Source: Patescibacteria group bacterium (GTDB lineage: Bacteria; Patescibacteriota; Patescibacteriia; 2-12-FULL-60-25). Taken from it: a DNA stretch of 41,681 nt. The position numbers were made by a program, and so were the translations under genes. This document shows positions 6,631-14,987 of this stretch, piece after piece (within the stretch, counting starts at the first letter, position 1; each line of letters starts with the position of its first letter). The stretch spans positions 1 to 41,681 of the forward strand of contig JAHJRN010000026.1 of assembly GCA_018830865.1 (NCBI GenBank), read 5' to 3'. The notes beneath the pieces are model-generated. The model did no database searches and had not been told where the DNA came from. It saw nothing but the letters and a program-made list of their open reading frames with translations.

Positions 6631-8714
6631 AACAACAGGTCTCCGCAGGGTCAATCATGGGACGTTCGGCCGTGAAGAAGCGCGTCGCGCTGCTCGTGGT
6701 GCTCCTCGTCGTGACGGCGTCCGTCGCCTACCCGGCGCCTGCCGACAAGGTCCTCGCGACGGTCGGCGATTGGGTCGGGCTGAAGATTCCGTCCATCGAG
6801 AAGCCGTTCGTGCTCGGTCTCGACCTCCAGGGGGGGACGCGACTCGAATATTCGGCGGACCTTTCCCGCGTCGACGAAAGCGAACAACGGAGCGCCATGG
6901 ACGGCGTCCGCGACGTCATCGAACGCCGCGTGAACACCATCGGCGTATCCGAGCCGCTCGTCCAGATCGGACAGGCGGGGAAGGACTGGCGCGTGACCGT
7001 CGAGCTCGCGGGCATCCAGGACATCAGCGACGCCATCACGCTCATCGGCGAGACACCTATCCTCGAGTTCAAAGAGCAGAACACCGAGCCACAGCGACAG
7101 CTCACGGACGAGGAACGCGGCCAGATCGTCGAGGCGAACACCGCGGCCGACGCGAAGGCCGATGAGATGCTGAAGAAGGCACTCGATGACCCGGGTTCGT
7201 TCGAACAGCTCGTCGCAGAGACGACGGAGGACACGACGACCAAGGGGTCGAACGGCGATCTCGGGTTCATCAAGACCAATCCCGACTACCTCGAGATCTA
7301 CGACGCGACGAAGCAGAAGGACGCCGGGACCGTCTATCCGAACGTCATCACGACGCCGCGCTGGAATATCATCGCGAGGGTCGAGGAAGTGAAGGATGCG
7401 GGGACGGAGATCTTCGCGCACCACATCCTCATTCGGTATGCCGGCGCCACGAATTCCACGTCGACACGGACGAAGGAAGATGCACGTGCGCTCATAGAGG
7501 ATATCAAAGCCGGCGCCACGTCCGAGAACTTCATCGATACGGCCATGACGACCTCGGAAGAGCCGGGCGCGAACGAGACCGGCGGCGCGCTGGGCTGGTT
7601 CAGCATCGGCGACATGGTCAAGGCATTCGAGGATGCGGCATTCGCCCTGCCGGTCGACGGCATCTCGGACGTCGTCGAGACGCAATTCGGCTATCACCTC
7701 ATCTACAAGAGCGGCGAGCGTTCGGTCAACGACGTCCGTGTCCGTGCCATCTTCATCAAGAAGACGATGGAGTCGGACATCGTCCCGCCGCAGGAGGATT
7801 GGAAGAACACCGAACTCACGGGCAAGAACCTGAAGCGCGCGTATCTCGACTTCGACCCGAACATGGGTGCCGCGCAGGTCGCGCTGACCTTCGATGACGA
7901 AGGCACCAAGATGTTCGCGGACATCACGCGGCGCAACGTCGGACAGCCGGTCGCCATCTTCCTCGACAACCAGCCGATTTCCGTCCCGACGGTCGAGTCC
8001 GAAATCACAGGCGGCCAGGCCGTCATCTCCGGCAACTTCACCATCGTGGAAGCCAAGCTCCTCGCCCAGCGCCTGAACGCCGGAGCCCTGCCGGTGCCCA
8101 TCAACCTCATCGCTCAGCAGTCCGTCGGGCCGACGCTCGGACGCGATTCCGTCAACGCCTCGCTTATCGCCTCACTCTGGGGATTCGCGCTCGTCGCGCT
8201 CTTCATGCTCCTCCTGTACCGTCTGCCAGGTCTCCTCGCCATCCTGAACCTCGGGCTGTACGTGGTTGTCTCCCTCGCCATCTTCAAACTCGTACCTGTC
8301 ACGTTGACGCTCGCGGGCATCGCCGGCTTCATCCTCTCCATCGGCATCGCGGTCGATGCGAATGTCCTCGTATTCGAGCGGTTCAAGGAGGAAATCAAGC
8401 TCGGCAAGTCCCTTCGCAACGCACTGGAAGAGGCCTTCAAGCGCGCGTGGACATCCATCCGCGACGGCAACATGACGACGCTCATCTCCTGCGCCGTGCT
8501 GTACTGGTTCTCGTCGTCCATCATCAAGGGGTTCGCGCTGACGCTTGCCATCGGTATCCTGCTCTCGATGTTCTCGGCCGTGGTCGCGACCCGCACGGTC
8601 CTTCGCTACGTCTCAGGGTTCGGATGGGCGCAGCGGAATCCATGGCTCTTCCCGGGCACGAGGAAGCCCATGCCGACCGGGACCGACTCATCTGACCGAC
8701 CGACAACCGTATGA
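6627..8714 (+). CDS. secD: Protein translocase subunit SecD with inserted parvulin-type domains
   Basis: SecD works with SecF in the membrane to drive late steps of Sec export using the proton motive force. This 695-residue protein has an N-terminal membrane helix, the SecD signature DLQGGTRLEY near residue 70, and at the C-terminus the six-helix block typical of SecD (GPTLGRDSV, then SIGIAVDANVLVFERFKEE). Between the first P1-type segment and the second (AQVALTFDDEGTKMF) lies about 230 residues of insert. Its second half (about 268-375) is a PpiC/parvulin-like domain with AHHILIRY, GGALGWFSIGDMV and QFGYHLIYKSGE. The first half (about 155-262) looks like a diverged second copy (GDLGFIK, WNIIARVEEV). 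The insert would sit on the outer face and could fold substrates as they emerge. It overlaps secF by four bases. An ATG at 6657 is a possible alternative start. Confidence 0.95.
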   Translation: MKQQVSAGSIMGRSAVKKRVALLVVLLVVTASVAYPAPADKVLATVGDWVGLKIPSIEKPFVLGLDLQGGTRLEYSADLSRVDESEQRSAMDGVRDVIERRVNTIGVSEPLVQIGQAGKDWRVTVELAGIQDISDAITLIGETPILEFKEQNTEPQRQLTDEERGQIVEANTAADAKADEMLKKALDDPGSFEQLVAETTEDTTTKGSNGDLGFIKTNPDYLEIYDATKQKDAGTVYPNVITTPRWNIIARVEEVKDAGTEIFAHHILIRYAGATNSTSTRTKEDARALIEDIKAGATSENFIDTAMTTSEEPGANETGGALGWFSIGDMVKAFEDAAFALPVDGISDVVETQFGYHLIYKSGERSVNDVRVRAIFIKKTMESDIVPPQEDWKNTELTGKNLKRAYLDFDPNMGAAQVALTFDDEGTKMFADITRRNVGQPVAIFLDNQPISVPTVESEITGGQAVISGNFTIVEAKLLAQRLNAGALPVPINLIAQQSVGPTLGRDSVNASLIASLWGFALVALFMLLLYRLPGLLAILNLGLYVVVSLAIFKLVPVTLTLAGIAGFILSIGIAVDANVLVFERFKEEIKLGKSLRNALEEAFKRAWTSIRDGNMTTLISCAVLYWFSSSIIKGFALTLAIGILLSMFSAVVATRTVLRYVSGFGWAQRNPWLFPGTRKPMPTGTDSSDRPTTV

Positions 8715-9619
8715 AAATCGTCGCGAACCGCATCGTCTATTACGTCTTTTCGGGCGTGCTCGTCGGAGGGTCCCTCGTGGCGCTCGCGATCTTCGGCCTG
8801 AAGCAAGGTATCGATTTTACGGGAGGCTCCATCCTGTCCGCGCGTTTCGATGCCCGTCCGACGCCCATCGAGGTAGAGCAAACGCTCGCACCACTCGATC
8901 TCGGCGGTATCGTGGTTCAGCCTGTCGGCGAGAAGGACATGAATATCCGGCTCAAGGAGCTTGACGAGCCGACACACCAGCAGGTCATGGAGACGCTTCG
9001 GTCGAGCTACGGCACGGTCACGGAGCTCCAGTTCAATTCCATCGGACCAGCCATCGGCAAGGAGCTCCGCCAGAAGTCCACGCTCGCGCTCATTATCGTG
9101 CTCCTCGCCATTCTTGCATACGTCGCGTGGTCGTTCCGCAAGGTCTCGATGCCCATCCAGTCTTGGAAATATGGGGCTATCACGCTGTTCTCGGCCTTCC
9201 ATGACGTCATCGTACCGGTCGGTCTCTTCGCGATTCTCGGGAAATACGCGGGCGTGGAGATCGGGACGTCCTTCATCGCCGCCGTCCTGACCATCATGGG
9301 GTACTCCATCAACGACACCATCGTCGTGCTCGACCGTGTCCGCGAGAACCTGCAGCGGGGCGGGGGACTGTTCGAGGATATCGTGGAGCGGTCCGTCCAG
9401 CAGACCATGCTCCGTTCCCTCAACTCGTCCTTGACGACCATCCTCGCGATGGGCGCGGTCTATTTCTTCGGCGGCGCCTCCATCAAGGACTTCGCGCTCG
9501 CGCTCATCGTGGGCGTCGCTGTCGGGACCTATTCCTCCATCTTCATCATGTCGCCACTGCTCGTGACGTGGGACCGCTGGGACAAGAAGCGGAGGCGGTC
9601 GAATCAAGGAAAGAAGTGA
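8711..9619 (+). CDS. secF: Protein translocase subunit SecF
   Basis: This 302-residue SecF completes the SecDF export motor. It has an N-terminal membrane helix, the GIDFTGGSIL motif, a short periplasmic-type domain, and the five-helix block with MGYSINDTIVVLDRVREN and SLNSSLTTILA, which carry the conserved polar residues of the RND-like proton path. Its ATG overlaps the secD stop (ATGA), indicating translational coupling. Length and ends are normal. A strong hairpin follows at 9645, so the operon is probably just secD-secF. Confidence 0.96.
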   Translation: MKIVANRIVYYVFSGVLVGGSLVALAIFGLKQGIDFTGGSILSARFDARPTPIEVEQTLAPLDLGGIVVQPVGEKDMNIRLKELDEPTHQQVMETLRSSYGTVTELQFNSIGPAIGKELRQKSTLALIIVLLAILAYVAWSFRKVSMPIQSWKYGAITLFSAFHDVIVPVGLFAILGKYAGVEIGTSFIAAVLTIMGYSINDTIVVLDRVRENLQRGGGLFEDIVERSVQQTMLRSLNSSLTTILAMGAVYFFGGASIKDFALALIVGVAVGTYSSIFIMSPLLVTWDRWDKKRRRSNQGKK

Positions 9620-9644
9620 ACGGAAAGAGTGAAGACGAACCGAA

Positions 9645-9668
9645 GGACACGGTCGACCGTGTCCTTTT
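9645..9668 (+). terminator. Intrinsic terminator after secF
   Basis: GGACACGG, loop TCGA and CCGTGTCC form a perfect 8-bp stem followed by TTTT. It lies 25 bp after the secF stop. The full 20-nt sequence is also a perfect palindrome. Confidence 0.75.
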
Positions 9669-9684
9669 GAATATCCAGAAGACT

Positions 9685-9815
9685 CGTCGTTGCGAGGAGC
9701 GAGCCCGCGAGCGACGCGGCGATCTCACCGAAATCGATCGATCGGAGAATCAAGGTACAATTGCGGAGCCTGTCCCGAACGGATGTGAGGGATCGTCGGA
9801 CTCCTCGCAACGACG
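9685..9815. repeat. Palindromic intergenic element (element B)
   Basis: CGTCGTTGCGAGGAG (9685-9699) and CTCCTCGCAACGACG (9801-9815) are a perfect 15-bp inverted repeat around about 100 bp with weaker internal symmetry. The ends resemble the widespread 'CGTCATTGCGAGGAGCGA' type of bacterial intergenic repeat. There is no coding content. With the terminator and the promoter at 9857, it accounts for the 254-bp gap between secF and the next gene. Confidence 0.85.
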
Positions 9816-9856
9816 ATTCTCCGATATCCGTACCCTACCAACGACCGACGACCCCA

Positions 9857-9865
9857 TGCTATAAT
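9857..9865 (+). promoter_or_regulatory. Extended -10 promoter, probably leaderless
   Basis: TGC followed by TATAAT (9860-9865) is a perfect extended -10. Only eight bases separate it from the ATG at 9874, so transcription should start within a base or two of the start codon. There is no Shine-Dalgarno sequence. Confidence 0.7.
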
Positions 9866-9873
9866 CGACGCGC

Positions 9874-11196
9874 ATGGACTCCGTCGGCATCTGGCTCGAA
9901 CGTCTGATTTTCCTCGCGGGCAATTCCCCGTTCGAGGCGATGTGGTTCATTTTCTTCAGCGGAGGATGGATCGTCGTCCCCATCCTGGCATGGGTCATGG
10001 TCAAGACGATTTGGCTGTACAGCAAACAGACGGCGTACGACGCGAAGAAAGACTGGATCCTGCTCGCCATCGACGTCCCGCGCCTGCACGAACAGACACC
10101 ACGAGCCGTAGAGAACATCTTCGCGCATCTCGCAGGCGCACATTCGCCGGCGTCTTGGACGGAGAAGTGGTTCGAAGGCAAGACGCAGGACACCATCAGC
10201 ATGGAAATCGTCTCCATCGACGGTCACGTGCAGTTCCTCGTGCGCACGACACGCGGGTTCCGGGACCTGATCGAGGCGTCCATCTACGCCCAATACCCGG
10301 ACGCGGAAATCGTGGAAGTCGAGGATTACACCCTTCGCGTACCCTCCTTGTATCCCGACCGCGAGTGGGAAATGTTCGGCACCGAGATGATCCCGGTCAA
10401 ATCGGACGTTTTCCCGTTGCGAACCTATCCCGAATTCGAGGATAAGGTTTCCGGCGAGTTGAAAGACCCCATGGCGGTCATGCTCGAGAACCTTTCACGA
10501 ATAGGGCCGGGCGAGCAGGTCTGGTTCCAGATCGTGATGACGCCCATCGAACAGAAGGAGTTTCAGGTCAAGGTGGAAACGTTCGTAAAGAAACTTACGG
10601 GTCAGAAGGTGGAGGTAAAGGAATCCTTGCTCGAAAAAGCCGTAAATCTTCCTATCAAGGGCATGGGACTCGTGCTCGAGACCTCCGGCATCCTCGGCAC
10701 GCCATCGGTACCGCCGAAGAAGGAGATGCAGCCATTCAGCAAAATCTTGCAGATGTCCCCCGGCGAGCGTAAAGTACTCGAAGCGATCGAGGTCAAGGCG
10801 TCGAAGATCGTCTACACCTGCAAGATCCGGTTCCTCTACGTGGCGAAGAAGGGGGTGTTCAAGAAGCAGAAGACGGTGTCGCCGTTCGTCGGCGCCATCA
10901 AGCAGCTGAACACCAACGACCTGCAGTCGTTGAAGCCCGAGACGAAGCGCGTCGGGATGAATGCGACGCTTTGGTTCTTCAAGGAAAGCCGCAACAGAGA
11001 ACGCAAGCGGCGATTCATGTCGGCGTATCGGTCCCGGTCGAACTGGGTCGGGATGCCGGGATACACCCTCAACATCGAGGAACTCGCGACGCTATGGCAC
11101 TTCCCCATCTCGATGCAGTCGCGTCCTCCTCAGCTTAAGAAAACCGAATCGAAACGATCGGAGCCCCCCATCAACCTGCCGTTCGCCCCGTCGTGA
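9874..11196 (+). CDS. Orphan membrane protein paired with VirD4/TraD-like ATPase
   Basis: The 440-residue protein has one or two N-terminal membrane segments (about residues 20-45, MWFIFFSGGWIVVPILAWVM) and a long, probably cytoplasmic, mixed alpha/beta region. I do not recognise a named domain with certainty. It is encoded 44 bp upstream of the VirD4/TraD-like ATPase, and I recall such a pair being common in CPR genomes. The protein could be a membrane platform for the ATPase, by analogy with TraD or VirD4, which carry their own membrane helices; the ATPase here has none. The C-terminal tail is Pro/Lys/Ser-rich and likely disordered. Confidence 0.78.
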   Translation: MDSVGIWLERLIFLAGNSPFEAMWFIFFSGGWIVVPILAWVMVKTIWLYSKQTAYDAKKDWILLAIDVPRLHEQTPRAVENIFAHLAGAHSPASWTEKWFEGKTQDTISMEIVSIDGHVQFLVRTTRGFRDLIEASIYAQYPDAEIVEVEDYTLRVPSLYPDREWEMFGTEMIPVKSDVFPLRTYPEFEDKVSGELKDPMAVMLENLSRIGPGEQVWFQIVMTPIEQKEFQVKVETFVKKLTGQKVEVKESLLEKAVNLPIKGMGLVLETSGILGTPSVPPKKEMQPFSKILQMSPGERKVLEAIEVKASKIVYTCKIRFLYVAKKGVFKKQKTVSPFVGAIKQLNTNDLQSLKPETKRVGMNATLWFFKESRNRERKRRFMSAYRSRSNWVGMPGYTLNIEELATLWHFPISMQSRPPQLKKTESKRSEPPINLPFAPS

Positions 11197-11240
11197 CGAT
11201 GTCATCCGCACCTTGAACGTTCCTTTCTCCCTCACGGGCT

Positions 11241-13361
11241 ATGCCCATTCCCTACAACCACGATCACGAAAACGAGATATCCCTCTTTGCGGCAGTGAAT
11301 TTCCGGAACCAGTTCCGGCGTTTCGGAATCAAGACCGACGACCGGCGTCGGCACATGTATGTCTTAGGGAAGACCGGCGTCGGCAAGACGACCCTGCTCG
11401 AAAACCTGTTCATGTCCGACGTGCTCGCGGGCCACGGATGCTGCTACATCGACCCGCACGGCGACACGGCAGAAAAGCTCCTCGACTTCATCCCGTCGAA
11501 TCGTATCAACGACGTCGTCTATTTCAACCCGGCGGACCTCGACTATCCTGTAGGGTTCAATATCCTCGAGACCGCGAGGGAGGAACAGAAGCATCTCGTG
11601 GCTTCGGGCCTCATGGGCGTCTTCAAGAAGATCTGGCCGGACGTGTGGAGCGCTCGCATGGAGTACATCCTCCTCAATTGCGTGCTGGCATTGCTCGATT
11701 ACCCGGGCGCGACGCTCCTCGGCATCAACCGTCTGCTCGTCGACAAGGAGTACCGTTCGAAGGTCGTGGCCAAGATCAGGAATCCCATCGTCAAGACCTT
11801 TTGGCTCGCGGAATTCACGTCCTGGTCCGAGAAGTACGCGACCGAGGCCATCGCACCCGTGCAGAACAAGGTCGGGCAGTTCCTCTCGGCCTCCATCATC
11901 CGAAACATCGTCGCGCAGGTGAAATCCACCGTCAATCCACGCGAGATCATGGACGAGGGCAAGATTTTCATCGTCAACCTATCGAAAGGGAAAATCGGCG
12001 AGGACAACATGAAGCTCCTCGGCGGCATGATCGTGACGAAGATCCAACTCGCGGCCATGGAACGTGTGGACATCAGGAACGAGGATGACCGTCGCGATTT
12101 CTATCTGTTCGTCGACGAATTCCAGAATTTCGCGAATCAATCCTTCGCGTCCATCCTCTCCGAAGCGCGCAAGTACCGTTTGAATCTGACGGTCACGCAC
12201 CAGTACATCAAGCAACTTGCGGAAGAAGAGGTCGCGGACGCCATCTTCGGCAACGTAGGGACCATCGCGTGCATGCGTATCGGTGGCGAGGACGCGGCGT
12301 TCCTTGAGACGGAATTCGCGCCGACATTCACCCCCGAGGACCTCGTGAACCTACCGAAGTACCAGATGTACCTCAAGCTCATGGTGGACGGCGTCTCGAC
12401 CGCGCCATTCTCGGCGACAACGCTTCCTCCTATCTCGAACCGCACGGGGAGCGAGCCCAAAGTCATCGCGGTGTGTCGAGAGCGGTATGCTGAGCCGCGG
12501 GCGATGATGGAGGAGAAGATCCTGCGGTGGAGCGGCATGGAAGCGGTGGGTGCGCCGGCGGGACTGACGTATCCGGAGATCCTGACGACGGACGAGAAGG
12601 CGATGGCAGAGGAGGTGGGAAACCTGAAGCCGACGCCATCCATTGAGGAGGTCGCGGGGGATGCCGAGAAGATGGACGAGGAAACGGAGTATCTTCGCAT
12701 CTCACCGGAGCGTCTCTCCGCTATATCAAAACCTCCACAGACGAAGAAAGAGAAACCGAAGTTCAGCCATACATGCACGCGGTGCGGGAAGACATGGGAC
12801 ATGCCCATCAAGCTCGACCCGACGAAGCCGATGTATTGCGCGGAATGTCTGCCGCTCGTGAAGGAGGAGCGAAAAGTGAAGAAGGCGGTCATGAAGGCGG
12901 TGACGAACGGGCCTATCGACGGCGACGAAGCCGTCGTCATAGAGGACACCGGACTGGCGAATGAACGTGCGCCGATGAAGCTCGGGGCCTTGGACGACCG
13001 TAAACCCAAGCCACCGACACCGTCGAATCGACCACGGATCATCGGTGAACGGAAACCGCTGCCGATTGAGACGTTCAGTGGGAGCATCAAAATCGTGACG
13101 TCGGCCGACACCGATAAGGAATTAAGCCTGATGGACGAGCTGAAACGCGTAAAAGGGAAGAATATCGAGACGGACAAGCGAAAACTTGGCGCCGCGGATC
13201 AGCCGCTCGTCGCGAAGGCGTCAGATGACGGCGACCCGATCGCCCCGAGGAGCACGACCGTCTTTCGGAAGACCGCCAGCTCCGTGAGGACCGCATCGGA
13301 TATCGGGTCGGTGAAGTCGATGAAGCCCCTCAAGCCCGGCCACGGCGTGACGTTCGATTAG
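11241..13361 (+). CDS. VirD4/TraD-family (type IV secretion coupling-like) ATPase with C-terminal zinc ribbon
   Basis: A 706-residue P-loop ATPase of the VirD4/TraD/TraG-HerA class, whose relatives pump DNA or protein across membranes. The Walker A motif GKTGVGKT is at residues 43-50, and a Walker B-like FYLFVDEFQNF near 287-297 is followed by the sensor-like LTVTHQYIKQL. The AHGD-like CYIDPHGDTAEK near residue 75 is typical of the class. After the motor, around residues 511-540, lies a zinc-ribbon-like CTRC...CAEC motif, then a low-complexity charged tail. No membrane helix is present. Other type IV secretion genes (VirB4, relaxase) are absent from the window, so the role may be unrelated to conjugation. 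A terminator follows at 13370. Confidence 0.88.
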   Translation: MPIPYNHDHENEISLFAAVNFRNQFRRFGIKTDDRRRHMYVLGKTGVGKTTLLENLFMSDVLAGHGCCYIDPHGDTAEKLLDFIPSNRINDVVYFNPADLDYPVGFNILETAREEQKHLVASGLMGVFKKIWPDVWSARMEYILLNCVLALLDYPGATLLGINRLLVDKEYRSKVVAKIRNPIVKTFWLAEFTSWSEKYATEAIAPVQNKVGQFLSASIIRNIVAQVKSTVNPREIMDEGKIFIVNLSKGKIGEDNMKLLGGMIVTKIQLAAMERVDIRNEDDRRDFYLFVDEFQNFANQSFASILSEARKYRLNLTVTHQYIKQLAEEEVADAIFGNVGTIACMRIGGEDAAFLETEFAPTFTPEDLVNLPKYQMYLKLMVDGVSTAPFSATTLPPISNRTGSEPKVIAVCRERYAEPRAMMEEKILRWSGMEAVGAPAGLTYPEILTTDEKAMAEEVGNLKPTPSIEEVAGDAEKMDEETEYLRISPERLSAISKPPQTKKEKPKFSHTCTRCGKTWDMPIKLDPTKPMYCAECLPLVKEERKVKKAVMKAVTNGPIDGDEAVVIEDTGLANERAPMKLGALDDRKPKPPTPSNRPRIIGERKPLPIETFSGSIKIVTSADTDKELSLMDELKRVKGKNIETDKRKLGAADQPLVAKASDDGDPIAPRSTTVFRKTASSVRTASDIGSVKSMKPLKPGHGVTFD

Positions 13362-13369
13362 GAAACAAG

Positions 13370-13403
13370 CCATATCCGCCGGGATGTGGTATTATTTTTT
13401 TTA
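13370..13403 (+). terminator. Intrinsic terminator overlapping the next promoter
   Basis: CCATATCC (13370-13377) pairs with GGATGTGG (13382-13389), with one G-T pair, across a GCCG loop. The T-rich tract TATTATTTTTTTT follows. It ends the ATPase transcript. The T tract contains the -10 box of the following gene. Confidence 0.7.
13387..13395 (+). promoter_or_regulatory. Extended -10 promoter for the hydrolase operon
   Basis: TGG then TATTAT (13390-13395, five of six) is an extended -10 located ten bases before the ATG at 13406. It shares bases with the upstream terminator's stem and T tract. The expected mRNA is leaderless or nearly so. Confidence 0.5.
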
Positions 13404-13405
13404 GT

Positions 13406-14080
13406 ATGGCAGAACGTATTACCTACAAGACCCTCGACGGGGTCACTATCGTCGGGGATTGGGTCGTTGCGACGACGACCATCGGGGCCGTCATCCTGCT
13501 TCATATGATGCCCACGAACCGAAAATCCTGGTCGACGTTTCAGGCCACACTGTCGTCACGAGGAATCGCGTCGCTCGCCATCGACCTGCGCGGACACGGG
13601 GACAGCACGAGCGGTCCCGAAGATTCCCGCATCGATTTCAGGAATTTCGACGATGCCGAGCACCAGACGTACCTGTATGACGTGATCGGCGCGTTCGATT
13701 GGATCAGGCACCGCGGGTTCGAAACGACGCATATCGCCCTCTGCGGAGCCTCCATCGGCGCGAACATGGCCGTGCAGATGCTTCTTGAGGAACCGACGCT
13801 CGCCGGAGCGGCGCTCCTGTCGCCAGGTTCGTCGTATCACGGGACGGATGCGACCGCGGACGCGCCAAACCTTCTGCCGCATCAATCGCTGTGGGTCGCC
13901 GCGTCGGAAGGGGATGACCAGGATTCATTCGAAGCCGCCAAGAAAATCGCTGAACGCGCGGTCTCGGAACGAAAGGAACTTGTGGTCCTGAAGAACGCCG
14001 GACACGGGACGAACATGATGACGGCGGACGCCGGCATGATGGAACGTCTCGCGGACTGGCTCCGCGACGTGTTGCGATGA
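13406..14080 (+). CDS. Alpha/beta hydrolase
   Basis: A 224-residue serine hydrolase of the alpha/beta fold, close in size to small carboxylesterase/dienelactone-hydrolase-like proteins. The nucleophile elbow is GASIG (Ser near residue 114), an oxyanion-side LLHMMPTNR segment follows the first strands, DLRGHGDS is the family's typical early loop, and GHGTNM near the end supplies the catalytic His. The acid is probably the Asp in the EGDDQDS segment. No signal peptide is present, so it acts in the cytoplasm; the substrate is unknown. It overlaps the carboxypeptidase gene by four bases. Confidence 0.88.
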   Translation: MAERITYKTLDGVTIVGDWVVATTTIGAVILLHMMPTNRKSWSTFQATLSSRGIASLAIDLRGHGDSTSGPEDSRIDFRNFDDAEHQTYLYDVIGAFDWIRHRGFETTHIALCGASIGANMAVQMLLEEPTLAGAALLSPGSSYHGTDATADAPNLLPHQSLWVAASEGDDQDSFEAAKKIAERAVSERKELVVLKNAGHGTNMMTADAGMMERLADWLRDVLR

Positions 14081-14958
14081 TGCGACGACGTTTCTCGATT
14101 GCGCTGGCGATATGCATAGGGGCGCTGCTCCCGTCCTTCTGTTTTGCGACCGTTGGCCCGACCGAGATCGGCGGTGCGTTGACGTATGGGCGATCCGACG
14201 GGGAATTCGCGGCGGCCGTCGTGATGGATGCGACTTCGCACAAGATCCTGTACGCGTATCGTCCTGACGCGCCGCGATCTGCGGCATCCTTGACCAAGCT
14301 CATGGGCGCGCTCGTGTTTTTGGACCGTCGTCCAGCTTGGAACGCGGTCGTCGCAATCACGAAAGCGGACGAGGTTGGAGGGGGTCGCCTGCGCGTGGCG
14401 TACGGCTCGACGTTGACAACCCTTGATCTCCTGTATTCGAGCATCACGGCAAGCGCCAACAACGCGGCGACGGCGATGGCACGCGTGAGCGGACTCGGCA
14501 TGAAGGGATTCATGCGCGCCATGAACACGAAAACCGCGTCGATGGGGCTCAAAGGGACCACATTCGTGGACGCGTCCGGCATGGATCCCGACAACATCAC
14601 AACGGCGCACGACATGGCCCTCATCGCCCTCAAGGCCTATAACGCGGATCCCATCCGACGGAGTGCGACGACGGTCCAATATGGCTTCCGTATCCGTAAC
14701 ACGGGCCAGTCCAAAGTCATCAAAAACACGAATGACCTCCTGGTCGCGAAAGAATACGACGATCTGTACGTCACAGGCGGAAAAACCGGTTTTCTCTACG
14801 AATCCATGTACAACCTCGCTGTCCGGCTCCGACCTACGTCCGACCGGACCGCCGAGCGGCAGCTGATGGTCGTCGTCCTCGGTGCCCCGACGCGCACCTC
14901 ATCGTTCAAGAGCGCGAACAGCCTTGCACAGTGGGCCTGGGCAGCGTACAAGTGGTGA
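14077..14958 (+). CDS. D-alanyl-D-alanine carboxypeptidase (peptidase S11)
   Basis: An exported penicillin-binding-type enzyme that trims the terminal D-Ala from peptidoglycan stem peptides. The signal peptide covers about residues 1-24. All three catalytic motifs are present: SLTK at 71-74 (nucleophile Ser71), SAN at 126-128 and KTG at 236-238. At 293 residues it has the catalytic domain only, without the usual C-terminal beta domain and amphipathic anchor of DacA-type enzymes. The start ATG overlaps the hydrolase stop (ATGA), so the two genes are coupled. Confidence 0.93.
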   Translation: MMRRRFSIALAICIGALLPSFCFATVGPTEIGGALTYGRSDGEFAAAVVMDATSHKILYAYRPDAPRSAASLTKLMGALVFLDRRPAWNAVVAITKADEVGGGRLRVAYGSTLTTLDLLYSSITASANNAATAMARVSGLGMKGFMRAMNTKTASMGLKGTTFVDASGMDPDNITTAHDMALIALKAYNADPIRRSATTVQYGFRIRNTGQSKVIKNTNDLLVAKEYDDLYVTGGKTGFLYESMYNLAVRLRPTSDRTAERQLMVVVLGAPTRTSSFKSANSLAQWAWAAYKW

Positions 14959-14987
14959 CGGACAGGAACCTGCTCCGTTATCATAAG

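Noticed and set aside
6651-7697. 348-codon open frame on the minus strand inside secD
   Set aside because: It is the shadow of a GC-rich gene: Arg/Asp-rich, no motif, no start signal, fully covered by a clear SecD.
8606-9607. 333-codon minus-strand frame opposite secF
   Set aside because: Its composition (His/Asp/Arg/Glu-rich) and full overlap with SecF show that it is a codon-bias artefact.
13704-14679. Minus-strand frames of about 265-309 codons opposite the hydrolase and carboxypeptidase
   Set aside because: Both plus-strand genes have complete catalytic motifs. The antisense frames have none.
14979-14984. TATCAT as a -10 box for mnmA
   Set aside because: It ends only three bases before the ATG, so transcription would begin inside the coding region. 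Coupling to the upstream gene is more likely unless the GTG at 14955 is not used.
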